DNA of 7,468 nt from CAVPRW01 sp046727435 [NCBI: bacterium] (GTDB taxonomy: Bacteria; Tectomicrobia; Entotheonellia; J063), in assembly GCA_046727435.1 (NCBI GenBank), contig JBKPCR010000062.1:1-7468 (forward strand). The letters run 5' to 3'. Shown here in pieces: positions 1 to 6,458 of the stretch. Every line of letters begins with the position of its first letter. Position 1 is the first letter of the stretch. Under the pieces are notes generated by a model, which was not told the DNA's origin, ran no database searches, and worked only from the letters and a program-made list of their open reading frames with translations. The position numbers and the translations under genes are program-made.

Positions 1-1
1 G

Positions 2-361
2 GGCACTGAGCGACCGTTCTGCGGCACGCTCCTGGACAACAAGCGCCAGGGGATCTACGGCTGTGTCTGCTGTGGGCTGCCCCTGTTCTCCTCCCATGGC
101 AAGTTCAACTCCGGCACCGGCTGGCCCAGCTTCTTCCAGCCCGTGGCCGAGGAGAACATCATCACGCATACAGACCGCAGCTACGGCATGATCCGCACGG
201 AGATTCTGTGCGCTCGCTGCGACGGCCATCTCGGCCATGTTTTCGATGACGGGCCCGCCCCCACCGGCCTGCGATACTGCGTCAACTCCGAATCGCTCGT
301 CTTCACGGATGAGCAGGAACTGTCGAAGCTAGCCGACCCTGCTGCCGAAGCCGCAGGCTAG
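2..361 (+). CDS. msrB: Peptide-methionine (R)-S-oxide reductase MsrB, 5' end outside the window
   Basis: MsrB reduces the R epimer of methionine sulfoxide in proteins and is usually recycled by thioredoxin. The window holds the last 119 residues; the start lies upstream. Residues below are counted from the first full codon in the window. Two CxxC zinc pairs are visible (C21/C24 in YGCVCC and C70/C73 in [12 protein letters not shown]). The family core GTGWPSF (38-44), the RTE motif (65-67) and the catalytic cysteine C93 in RYCVNS are all present. The common resolving-cysteine position in the GxGWPSF loop is Thr (T39). C7 in the N-terminal TERPFCG segment is a likely substitute, 86 residues before C93. 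The C-terminus ends in a short Ala-rich tail and the gene stops at TAG. It converges on the aminotransferase gene and is probably an unrelated housekeeping neighbour. Confidence 0.97.
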   Translation, partial: GTERPFCGTLLDNKRQGIYGCVCCGLPLFSSHGKFNSGTGWPSFFQPVAEENIITHTDRSYGMIRTEILCARCDGHLGHVFDDGPAPTGLRYCVNSESLVFTDEQELSKLADPAAEAAG

Positions 362-549
362 GAAGCACGGTATGGTCATTCCTGTAGGAGGGGTCAGCGC
401 CTGAGGGTCCATGTCCGGCCAGACCCCACAGCGGTCGTGGGCCGTCAGTCTGGTTTTCCTTAGTATGTGATGCTGTCGGAGGCGGCCCCGGCGGCTGAGC
501 TTTGCGTAAGATGTAGATCTGCCCGACCCTTTTCTGCCGGCAAACAAAT
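362..549. other. Convergent intergenic region, no gene seen
   Basis: This spacer lies between two genes that end towards each other (msrB and the aminotransferase), so terminators are expected here. The only structure found is weak. GGGGTC at 390-395 and GGGTC at 405-409 are alternative partners for GACCCC at 422-427, with long loops and no adjacent T-run. The reading frames across it show no family motif. I see no convincing intrinsic terminator. Confidence 0.3.
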
Positions 550-1731
550 CTACTCGTAGGAGACTTCTGCCTGCATGAAGGCTTCTTCGATTTCTTTGGC
601 CATGGCGTCGATGTCCGCACAGACGGCGTAGCGCACGTAACCAGGGAAATGCACTCCAACCATTCCCGTTCGTTCAATCATCAGAAAATTGAAGTGCTCC
701 GCGCTCTCGATCTTCTGGCCGAAGGCACGGCTGGGGACGAGCCACAGGGTGAAGAAGCCTGCCGCTGGCTCCAGGGCAAGCTGCATCCCATGCGGGGTTA
801 GCAACTCGATCAGCCGTCTGAGTCGCGCGCGGTACATCTCACGGTAGCGTGCAATACTGGCCTGATCGTGCTCAAAAGCAGCCACCACACCGACGGCCAT
901 CGGTGCCACGAAACCCGTATCAGTCTGCCCTTTGACGATTTTGAGGTCGCCAATGAAGTCGGGCGAGCCGACCATAGCCCCAACATGCCAGCCCGTACCG
1001 TTGCCGATCAGCTTAGCGGCGGTGAAGGCTTCGGCCCAGGAGAGCTCTGGGTAATCGGCGGCGACCTCCGAGAGGGTCACGCTGTCGGACGCATAACTGA
1101 GCACGATATATGCCGCGTCGTTGAACAGACGGATATGGCGTGTACTGCAGACCTCGCAGATCTGCCGGAGCCACTCGCGGGTTGCCACCTGGCCCGACGG
1201 GTTGTGCGGATAGTTCATCATGATCAGGTCGCTGCCTGGGGGAATTTCGTCGGGCCCGAAGCGGAACGCGTTGGCCGGACGCAGAGGCAAGGCATAATGG
1301 GTCACGAGCGGATGATACGCACACCAGTCGGCTGGAATCGGGTACCCAGGGCTAGTCATCGTTGCGACGGTGGTACGCCGCTCGGCACAGCCGCAGGCCA
1401 GGGGCACCAGACCCAGGATGGGTTTGATCCCTGGAATGGGGAGGTAATCCACCTCGCCGCTGGGGAATACTCGGCGCACGTGGGCCTGAATGAACCGCGG
1501 CGCAAAATCGGGAACTCCGGGGCTGGCGTTGTATTGATAGGCATGCATCGCTTCGTCGTCGCTCATCACAGCGGCAGCTGCAGCCTGACGGGCGCTGAGC
1601 AGCGCTGGCCCCTTGGGCTCACCAATGGATAAGTCGATGAGCTGCACGCCTCGCCCCTGGGCCTCGGCGCGTTTCGCTCGAATCGTTTGCAACACATTCT
1701 CGCCACCTGACCCTAATCTCGATTGTCGCAT
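550..1731 (-). CDS. PLP-dependent aminotransferase, class I/II (fold type I, LL-diaminopimelate aminotransferase-like)
   Basis: A 393-residue protein of the usual length for class I/II aminotransferases, which move an amino group between an amino acid and a 2-oxo acid in the cytosol. Family marks in order: DLSIGEP (33-39) near the N-terminus, PGIKP (100-104) at the phosphate-binding turn, PGYP (128-131), NYPHNPSG (173-180), the cofactor Asp/Tyr pair in FNDAAY (D205, Y208), the presumed Schiff-base lysine K240, and R367 in the place of the substrate-carboxylate arginine. Two oddities: the usual SxSK...TGWR phosphate motif reads TAAK, then one extra residue, then TGWHVG, so the conserved Arg is His249. 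The ATG start follows a strong GGAGGAGGGGAG ribosome-binding site. The gene lies 108 bases after the MenD-like gene on the same strand and is probably the last gene of that operon. Substrate unknown; the DapL resemblance is general and does not prove a role in lysine synthesis. Confidence 0.9.
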   Translation of the reverse strand: MRQSRLGSGGENVLQTIRAKRAEAQGRGVQLIDLSIGEPKGPALLSARQAAAAAVMSDDEAMHAYQYNASPGVPDFAPRFIQAHVRRVFPSGEVDYLPIPGIKPILGLVPLACGCAERRTTVATMTSPGYPIPADWCAYHPLVTHYALPLRPANAFRFGPDEIPPGSDLIMMNYPHNPSGQVATREWLRQICEVCSTRHIRLFNDAAYIVLSYASDSVTLSEVAADYPELSWAEAFTAAKLIGNGTGWHVGAMVGSPDFIGDLKIVKGQTDTGFVAPMAVGVVAAFEHDQASIARYREMYRARLRRLIELLTPHGMQLALEPAAGFFTLWLVPSRAFGQKIESAEHFNFLMIERTGMVGVHFPGYVRYAVCADIDAMAKEIEEAFMQAEVSYE

Positions 1732-1839
1732 GGACCACTCCCCTCCTCCGCAGTATCCCAGGCTGATACCTTGTGCCTACTCCTTATACCCCTGTGAAGC
1801 TCGGCGAGCAAAAGAACGGCTCGACGCACTGCAACGGCC

Positions 1840-3606
1840 TCAGGTCATGCTGGCAGCTTGAAACAACCTGACGCTGGCTTCGCCGTCGACGACGATTTCA
1901 AACAGAGTCGAGCGCTGCTGCGCTTGCGCCTCCTGATAAGCAGAGATAAAGGCCTCTATCGAGGACGGACACACGTACGAGAGGTGAAAATTCTCTGCTA
2001 CCCCGCGAAAATTCCATGGATGTGGATTGCGTAGGCACTCGCCCGCATCACCGAGATCGAAAAAATGGAAGATCGCTCCGCTTTGATTATTGATGATGAG
2101 GACATAGACCGGGATGCTCGTCCCGGCCAGGAGCGCAAGTGCATTCAGGTCATGGAGCAGCGCTTGATCCCCAATGAGCACCGTGCAGGGTTGATGCAGC
2201 CCCTCGCCAAAGCCAATCCCCGACGACAGCACGCCATCGATTCCCGTGGCGCCGCGATTGGCACCGACGTGGAGGGTTTTCTGCAGACCTGGCACGAAAT
2301 ATTCCGCCTCACGGAAAATCAGGCTTGCCGAGAGAAACACCGCGGAGTCGTTTTGAATATGCTGAAAAACCTCGTAGATGACACGTCCTTCCGTGAGAGG
2401 TGCAGCGGCATGTGTGCCCAGGAGTTTGGCCAGCTGCTGAGGGGCAGCCGATTCGCAGTCCGCCAGCGCGCGGGCGAGAGATCCTGGCTGTCGAGCGGGG
2501 AGAGCTGGCAACAACGCTGTGGCCAGGGCGCACGGATCGCTCCACACCTTCATGGTCGGGTAGATGAATTCGTTTTCGATGGCGTCCTGCCTCAGTGGAT
2601 AGCTAGAACACAGGATGAATTCCCCGCGTTGGGCTTCGAGATACTCCCGGAGCGGCTCAGACACGATGCGGTCTCCGAAGTAGAGCACCAGGTCTGCAGG
2701 AGGCAGGCGCGAGACTGCCCGGCGCAGGTACAGATTATAGAGCGCCAGGACTGAGGCTTGCTGCCCATGACAACGCAGGCCGGAGTTAATATCGGCTAAC
2801 AGCGGGGCCGCCAGGCGTGTTGCCAGCGACTGCAGGGCAGCCATGTCACCGGTTGGCGCAAGTGGACCGGCCACACACACGATGTTGTCAACCGCAGCGA
2901 TGCGCTCGACGATACGCTGGGTATCAGGGGCCGCGAGTCCGAGTTGCGGCAGCAGGTATTCGCAATAGGGCTGATCTCGCGCCAGCCAACGGTCGAGCGC
3001 GGCCGCTTCCCCGGCAGGCAAGCTGTCGATGGTGAAGCTCTCATCGACGAACGGTTTGCGGTAGGCCATATTCAGATGCACTGGCCGCGCCGTGCGCCGG
3101 GCCTCGAACACGGCCTGATCGAGGTCCGCGAGCAGGGCATGCAGAAAGAGTTGCCGTTCGGGAGCCGGGATCTCGAACGTCGCCTGCGCAAAAGGGGCGA
3201 ACAGATCGCGCTGGGGAAGGGTTTGGTTGGCTTTCGCATAGTGGAGCTCGAACGGCCGGTCCGTGGTCAGCACCAGCAACGGCGTGCCGGCCAGCGATGC
3301 TTCAGCCGTGGCTGGCAGATAGTTGGCGGCCGCCGTCCCCGAGGTGCATACCAGACAGGGCAACATCCCGCCCTTCGCCGCCCCCTGCGCCCAAAAAGCG
3401 GCGCTGCGCTCGTCATTGAATAGTTTCATCACGACCGCGGGATTATTTTCCAACGCCAGGACGAGTGGGATCGCACGCGCGCCTGGGGATAGACAAAAGA
3501 CCCCCACGCCACAACGGCGCAGCTCCTCGACCACGACTGTGGCGTGCAGGTGCGCAAGGCCTTTTGGGGAGAGTATACTCAGAGCTGTCTCTCTCGTTGG
3601 CGGCAT
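1840..3606 (-). CDS. menD: MenD-family ThDP enzyme (SEPHCHC synthase-like), possible paralogue with altered acceptor site
   Basis: Classical MenD decarboxylates 2-oxoglutarate on ThDP and adds the succinyl unit to isochorismate in menaquinone synthesis. From the ATG at 3606 this protein has 588 residues, near the family norm. Family marks: SPGARAIPL (40-48), NDERSAAF with the ThDP-activating glutamate E66, CTSGTAAANYLPA (87-99), TTDRP with R117, ANQT with Q128, SASLIFRE with S428 and R432, ANRGATGIDG with R451, and the metal/ThDP motif GD (479-480) to NN (506-507), then AIF (511-513). Odd: SPGSRS is SPGARA, and the position of E. coli Lys292 appears to be E317. A TTG at 3624 overlaps the upstream stop as TTGA and would add six residues; neither start has a clear Shine-Dalgarno. 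The gene is tightly coupled to the monooxygenase gene before it. No other menaquinone gene is in the window. The symbol marks the family, not a proven reaction. Confidence 0.88.
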   Translation of the reverse strand: MPPTRETALSILSPKGLAHLHATVVVEELRRCGVGVFCLSPGARAIPLVLALENNPAVVMKLFNDERSAAFWAQGAAKGGMLPCLVCTSGTAAANYLPATAEASLAGTPLLVLTTDRPFELHYAKANQTLPQRDLFAPFAQATFEIPAPERQLFLHALLADLDQAVFEARRTARPVHLNMAYRKPFVDESFTIDSLPAGEAAALDRWLARDQPYCEYLLPQLGLAAPDTQRIVERIAAVDNIVCVAGPLAPTGDMAALQSLATRLAAPLLADINSGLRCHGQQASVLALYNLYLRRAVSRLPPADLVLYFGDRIVSEPLREYLEAQRGEFILCSSYPLRQDAIENEFIYPTMKVWSDPCALATALLPALPARQPGSLARALADCESAAPQQLAKLLGTHAAAPLTEGRVIYEVFQHIQNDSAVFLSASLIFREAEYFVPGLQKTLHVGANRGATGIDGVLSSGIGFGEGLHQPCTVLIGDQALLHDLNALALLAGTSIPVYVLIINNQSGAIFHFFDLGDAGECLRNPHPWNFRGVAENFHLSYVCPSSIEAFISAYQEAQAQQRSTLFEIVVDGEASVRLFQAASMT

Positions 3607-3620
3607 GTCGACCCGTGCTC

Positions 3621-4691
3621 TCAATCAGCCGAGGCCCGCAACAGCGGCGCGACTTCCTGCCCAAACAGACGTATCGATTGCAAGACGGACTCCGGCAGGA
3701 TGCGGCCTCCGACATTCGACTCCATGATGAAACCAGACAGACCTAGGGATTCCTGTAGGATCTGCAGTCGTTTGGCCACGTCTTCGGGCGTGCCAAACAC
3801 CACGCGCTCCCGCACCACGTCATCATAGGTGAGGGTCGCGAGGCGTTCAGCCCGTGTCGTCCGGGCGTCGCCGTCTGTGGCGCCGGCCGAACGCTGCAGC
3901 GCCTGGCGTAACCGGTTATAGTGGTGCATCGTGCTGTCCTTCGGCTCAGCGAGCGCCCGCTCCATGGTGTTCGCTACGTAGATGGGGAGGCGCAGCACGA
4001 CATCCCCATCGCCCACATGTCCGGCCTCACGCCAGGCCGTGCGATAGTCTTGGAGCACCTGCCCGACATCTGACATGACCGCGGAGCCAACACCCGCGAA
4101 GATGGGGAGTCCTAGACGTCCCATGACCGCAAATGTCTCTCTGGTAGTGGCGGCGGCGCGCAGGGGTGGATGCGGTTGCTGGTACGGTTTGGGGATCATG
4201 CACACGTCGCGGAACGTGTAGTACTTTCCGGTATAGGAAAAGCGCTCCTGGGTGAAGGCGAGCCGCATCACCTGTAGGAACTCCTCAAACCGATCCCGGC
4301 TCTCCGCGTAGGGGATATCATAGCCATCGTAGGAGCGCGGAAAGCTGCTGCGGCCAATGCCCAGATCAACGCGGCCCTGGCTGATGTTGTCCAGCGTGGC
4401 GATCTCTTCAGCCATGCGCACCGGGTGTCCCAGGGGGAGAACCAGCACCGCTGTGCCCACCCGTAGCCGACTCGTGCGCGCCGCGATGGCGGTCGCCCAC
4501 ACCACGGGGGCCGATGCGACCGAAGGGATAGGGCCGGTGCCGCCTGGGGGCGCGAAATGCCGTTCTGCGAACCAGACACCATCGTAGCCCTCGGTTTCTG
4601 CCGTCTCCGCCAGGGCAAAAGCCTCATCGAAGGCCTCACGTTGCGTCCGATCCTGCCGGTAGTCGCATTCCATCATCAGTCCAAGGTGCAT
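3621..4691 (-). CDS. LLM-class flavin-dependent monooxygenase (bacterial luciferase-like)
   Basis: A 356-residue luciferase-like TIM-barrel protein. Family members use reduced FMN or F420 to oxidise small molecules; which cofactor is used here cannot be read. The frame runs up to 4829, but the start chosen is the ATG at 4691. It is preceded by AAGGGAGA at a good distance, and from it the protein begins directly with the first barrel strand (MHLGLMMECDYR). The 46 residues upstream have no family match and overlap a candidate promoter. Family marks: GYDGVWFAERHF (35-46), SRLRVGTAVLVLPLGHPVR (74-92), ISQGRVDLGIGR (103-114), and a C-terminal VVFGTPEDVAKRLQ segment. First gene of the minus-strand operon; its TGA stop lies 14 bases before the ATG of the MenD-like gene, which implies co-translation. 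Confidence 0.92.
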   Translation of the reverse strand: MHLGLMMECDYRQDRTQREAFDEAFALAETAETEGYDGVWFAERHFAPPGGTGPIPSVASAPVVWATAIAARTSRLRVGTAVLVLPLGHPVRMAEEIATLDNISQGRVDLGIGRSSFPRSYDGYDIPYAESRDRFEEFLQVMRLAFTQERFSYTGKYYTFRDVCMIPKPYQQPHPPLRAAATTRETFAVMGRLGLPIFAGVGSAVMSDVGQVLQDYRTAWREAGHVGDGDVVLRLPIYVANTMERALAEPKDSTMHHYNRLRQALQRSAGATDGDARTTRAERLATLTYDDVVRERVVFGTPEDVAKRLQILQESLGLSGFIMESNVGGRILPESVLQSIRLFGQEVAPLLRASAD

Positions 4692-4800
4692 CACTCTTCT
4701 CCCTTCTCTCCGAATGGCCGTATGCCCATGGCTGTGGGCAACTTTCCAGACCCATGAGGCTGCCATGTCGCCACGCGCCTGATAGGTCAATTGCATGCCT

Positions 4801-4829
4801 ATATTAAGGCACAATTGCAGACAGGGCAA
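4801..4829 (-). promoter_or_regulatory. Candidate sigma70-type promoter for the leftward operon
   Basis: Read on the minus strand, TTGCCC (plus 4824-4829) and TAATAT (plus 4801-4806) are separated by 17 bases, each matching four of six consensus positions. Transcription would begin near 4794 and give a leader of about 100 bases before the monooxygenase ATG. This agrees with choosing the start at 4691. It is a motif match only. Confidence 0.35.
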
Positions 4830-4879
4830 TCCTCAAAGGAGGTGCGCCAGAGATTTGCGCTATCCCGCCAGGTCGCCCT

Positions 4880-4921
4880 TTTTGCTCCCTCTCTCACAGG
4901 GAGAGCACGGGGGTGAGGGTA
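4880..4921. repeat. CCCTC/GAGGG hairpin repeat of the common intergenic type
   Basis: GCTCCCT (4884-4890) can pair with AGGGAGAGC (4898-4906) around a short loop, and the stretch continues into GGGGGTGAGGGT. This resembles the interspersed CCCTCACCC...CCCTCTCCC intergenic elements seen in many high-GC bacterial genomes (recalled, not searched). The T-run lies before the hairpin on the plus strand, so it does not look like a terminator for either neighbour. Only one copy is in the window. Confidence 0.45.
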
Positions 4922-4947
4922 TCGCCGCTGCATCGACACCTCCTGCC

Positions 4948-5079
4948 TTACGGCTTGAGCCGCACCTCCTCGTACGGTAGTGTTTCGGCCTCGATGCTCG
5001 CCTGCCGGGCATACAGGAACAAGAAAGGAGTGGCCAGGCCCGTAGTCTCTGAAGCGCTATGTCCGAAAAGAATAAAGCG
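4948..5079 (-). pseudogene. Possible 3' remnant of an unidentified gene
   Basis: On the minus strand a 43-codon open frame, bounded upstream by TAA (plus 5080-5082) and ending in TAA (plus 4948-4950), encodes a segment that reads like a natural protein C-terminus, for example FLFLYARQASIEAETLPYEE and then VRLKP. It has no start codon with a ribosome-binding site and no partner frame that is clearly continuous, so it is more likely a leftover than a working gene. I do not recognise the family. A chance open frame is the main alternative. Confidence 0.3.
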
Positions 5080-5117
5080 TTACCGCCCACGTCTGGGGCT
5101 CTGACAGAAGGCTGCAC

Positions 5118-5145
5118 TGTAAACCTGCTCTTCCCTGGCTGTCAA
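5118..5145 (-). promoter_or_regulatory. Candidate leftward promoter with perfect TTGACA
   Basis: On the minus strand a perfect -35 box TTGACA (plus 5140-5145) is followed after 16 bases by TTTACA (plus 5118-5123), a weak -10 box with three of six matches. It points towards the remnant and the monooxygenase operon. It is the mirror of the rightward TTGACA at 5208. Confidence 0.25.
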
Positions 5146-5169
5146 GCCTGGACACTAAATCAGACCACA

Positions 5170-5180
5170 GACGATTCGTC
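5170..5180. promoter_or_regulatory. Palindrome GACGATTCGTC between two outward -35 boxes
   Basis: An 11-base perfect palindrome (GACGA T TCGTC) centred at 5175. The midpoint between the two outward-facing TTGACA boxes (5140-5145 and 5208-5213) is about 5176-5177, so it sits almost exactly in the middle. This is a plausible binding site for a regulator of both directions. It is short enough to occur by chance and no regulator gene is in the window. Confidence 0.25.
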
Positions 5181-5207
5181 CACATGCGCTGCGACGACCT
5201 CTGAGCC

Positions 5208-5237
5208 TTGACAGGTCAGGAATCTTCATGACATAGT
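5208..5237 (+). promoter_or_regulatory. Candidate rightward sigma70 promoter
   Basis: A perfect TTGACA (5208-5213), an 18-base spacer and CATAGT (5232-5237, four of six matches to TATAAT) point towards the dioxygenase gene. Transcription from here would give a leader of about 265 bases. No better match was found closer to the start at 5511. Confidence 0.3.
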
Positions 5238-5467
5238 GCACACGCGCCTTTGCAGCTGACTTCACTCTGTGCTCCGGAACGATGCCTGACAATGAGCCGG
5301 GTGTGATGATCCTCCATGAGCCTCGTCCACATCCTTGTGGGTGAAAAATTCTGCCCAAGCTGAATAATCTGATGGTCTGGCTTGTGCGACAGGCGATATT
5401 TGTCGGTAATGATTCCGGTATGCTGATCGATAACCTCATACCAAATGACAACGCTACCGCCCCAGGG
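5216..5467 (-). pseudogene. Possible decayed coding stretch, family not recognised
   Basis: On the minus strand, 83 codons are open between a TAG (plus 5468-5470) and a TGA (plus 5216-5218). The translation has a natural-looking composition, beginning VVIWYEVIDQHTGIITDKYR and later reading HKPDHQIIQLGQNF, and it ends in a Cys/His-containing tail (CKGACALCHED). There is no credible start codon or ribosome-binding site at its beginning. A longer open frame on the same strand in another register is Arg/Ser/Pro-rich and looks like a shadow. Both this piece and the one at 4948-5079 could belong to one broken minus-strand gene; that is not shown. Confidence 0.3.
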
Positions 5468-5510
5468 CTAGGTCTGTACCTGAGGCTCCCGAGCGGAGAA
5501 GGAGTGCACA

Positions 5511-6446
5511 ATGGCCACCATCCCCCGTCCGTTACCCAATCATCTCAAAGCCTTTATCGCCGAGGTCGAGCAGGTGGTAGCGAGCAGCGAGGACCGTCGA
5601 GATACCATCGCCGGACTCACACCCAGCTTCGGCGCGCTACTGGCCGATCCAACCTGGTTGCATGCGGATTTTCGCCAGCCAGTAGCAGGGAAGTTCGTGC
5701 AATATGCCATCTACCGTGCCGAAGACGGCTCGTTATCGGTCATGGCCATGGTGGTTCCCCCCGGCGTGGCGACCCCGGTGCATGACCATCGCGCCTGGGG
5801 TTTAGTAGGAGTCTATCAAGGACGCCAGCGCGAGAAGGTGTATCGGCGTCTCGATGACGGATCACGCGCCGACTTTGCGGACTTGCTGCAAGTAGCCGAG
5901 AATATTCTCACACCTGGCGATATCACCACGCTGCTGCCGCCCGAAGGGGACATCCACATGATCGAGACGATTTCGCCCGAAGCTTCGATCTCGATCCACC
6001 TGTTAGGAAATGACATCGGTTGCGAACACCGCCATCGTTATGATGTGGAACAAAAAGCGGTGCATCAGTTTAAGTCGGGGTACATCAATACTTCCTGCAC
6101 CAATTTCCGCCTGGCCCATCAGCACTTGGTCGTCCCAGATGTACAGCAAACGGTAGCCTTCTATGAGCAGATATTCGGTGCTGCTAAAGTGGAGGAAGTT
6201 CAGGTCAACGGGATGCCACTGGTCTATTTACATCTGGATGGCGGCGAGGTGTGGGTGTCGGGCGAGATCATTCCAGGGCTGCAAACGCACGTGACGTTTG
6301 CGGCGGAGGATTTCGATGCTGCGGTGGAGGAGCTCAAGATGCGCTGGGTTGAGTTCTTGAGCGGGCCGCTACACATTGGCAAGCAACGCGTAGTCTTTAT
6401 CAAGGATCACAATGGTCAGCAAGTCGGCATCATGACCGATCAGTGA
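5511..6446 (+). CDS. Thiol dioxygenase-like cupin fused to a VOC (glyoxalase-type) domain
   Basis: A 311-residue two-domain protein. Residues 1 to about 193 match the small-thiol dioxygenases, closest to the 3-mercaptopropionate/Gln-type cysteine dioxygenase branch, which oxidise a thiol to a sulfinate with non-haem iron. Visible: Q64 in KFVQYAIYR, iron ligands H91 and H93 in TPVHDHRAWGLVGVYQG, and H149 in EGDIHMIE. The following SISIHLLG keeps Ser161 and His163 of the Ser-His-Tyr triad but has Leu165 where Tyr is expected. Residues about 199-311 form a VOC domain from HLVVPDVQQTVAFYEQIFG to DHNGQQVGIM. H205 and H260 fit metal-ligand positions, while the last expected Glu looks like Gly306. 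The start is clear: AAGGAG about ten bases before ATG. The methyltransferase follows on the same strand. The real substrate is unknown; sulfur chemistry is likely but not certain given the missing Tyr. Confidence 0.87.
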   Translation: MATIPRPLPNHLKAFIAEVEQVVASSEDRRDTIAGLTPSFGALLADPTWLHADFRQPVAGKFVQYAIYRAEDGSLSVMAMVVPPGVATPVHDHRAWGLVGVYQGRQREKVYRRLDDGSRADFADLLQVAENILTPGDITTLLPPEGDIHMIETISPEASISIHLLGNDIGCEHRHRYDVEQKAVHQFKSGYINTSCTNFRLAHQHLVVPDVQQTVAFYEQIFGAAKVEEVQVNGMPLVYLHLDGGEVWVSGEIIPGLQTHVTFAAEDFDAAVEELKMRWVEFLSGPLHIGKQRVVFIKDHNGQQVGIMTDQ

Positions 6447-6458
6447 AGCTGCCTTGCC

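Larger units (their letters stand above)
4692..5510. other. 819-base divergent intergenic region
   Basis: This gap separates the leftward operon from the rightward dioxygenase gene. It holds a candidate promoter close to the monooxygenase gene, a pair of outward-facing TTGACA boxes around a small palindrome, a CCCTC-type hairpin repeat and two minus-strand open stretches that look like decayed coding sequence; each is listed separately. In the monooxygenase leader, TGCCCA (4723-4728) and TGGGCA (4735-4740) form a small six-base hairpin about 32 bases before the start. No intact gene is visible on either strand. Confidence 0.6.

Noticed and set aside
868-1632. Long plus-strand open frame opposite the aminotransferase
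   Set aside because: It is the antisense shadow of a clearly recognisable aminotransferase; its translation shows no family motif and it has no ribosome-binding site.
2065-2754. Plus-strand open frame opposite the MenD-like gene
   Set aside because: Antisense shadow of a well-supported ThDP enzyme; Arg/Gln-rich translation without any recognisable domain.
378-3760. The 12-mer ATTCCTGTAGGA at 378-389 and again at 3749-3760
   Set aside because: One shared 12-mer is about what chance gives in a window of this size, and the second copy is inside a conserved coding frame.
4692-4829. 46-residue N-terminal extension of the luciferase-like protein
   Set aside because: The extension contains no family sequence and overlaps the candidate promoter, while the ATG at 4691 has a good ribosome-binding site and begins at the conserved first strand.
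4836-4980. Plus-strand AAAGGAGGTG followed by TTG at 4855 and a 41-codon frame
   Set aside because: The Shine-Dalgarno match is excellent, but the frame runs through the CCCTC hairpin repeat, its composition is low complexity and the start is only a TTG. Probably chance.
5155-5511. 118-codon minus-strand frame in the divergent spacer
   Set aside because: It starts at a TTG overlapping the dioxygenase start, is Arg/Ser/Pro-rich, and the other minus-strand register looks more protein-like.
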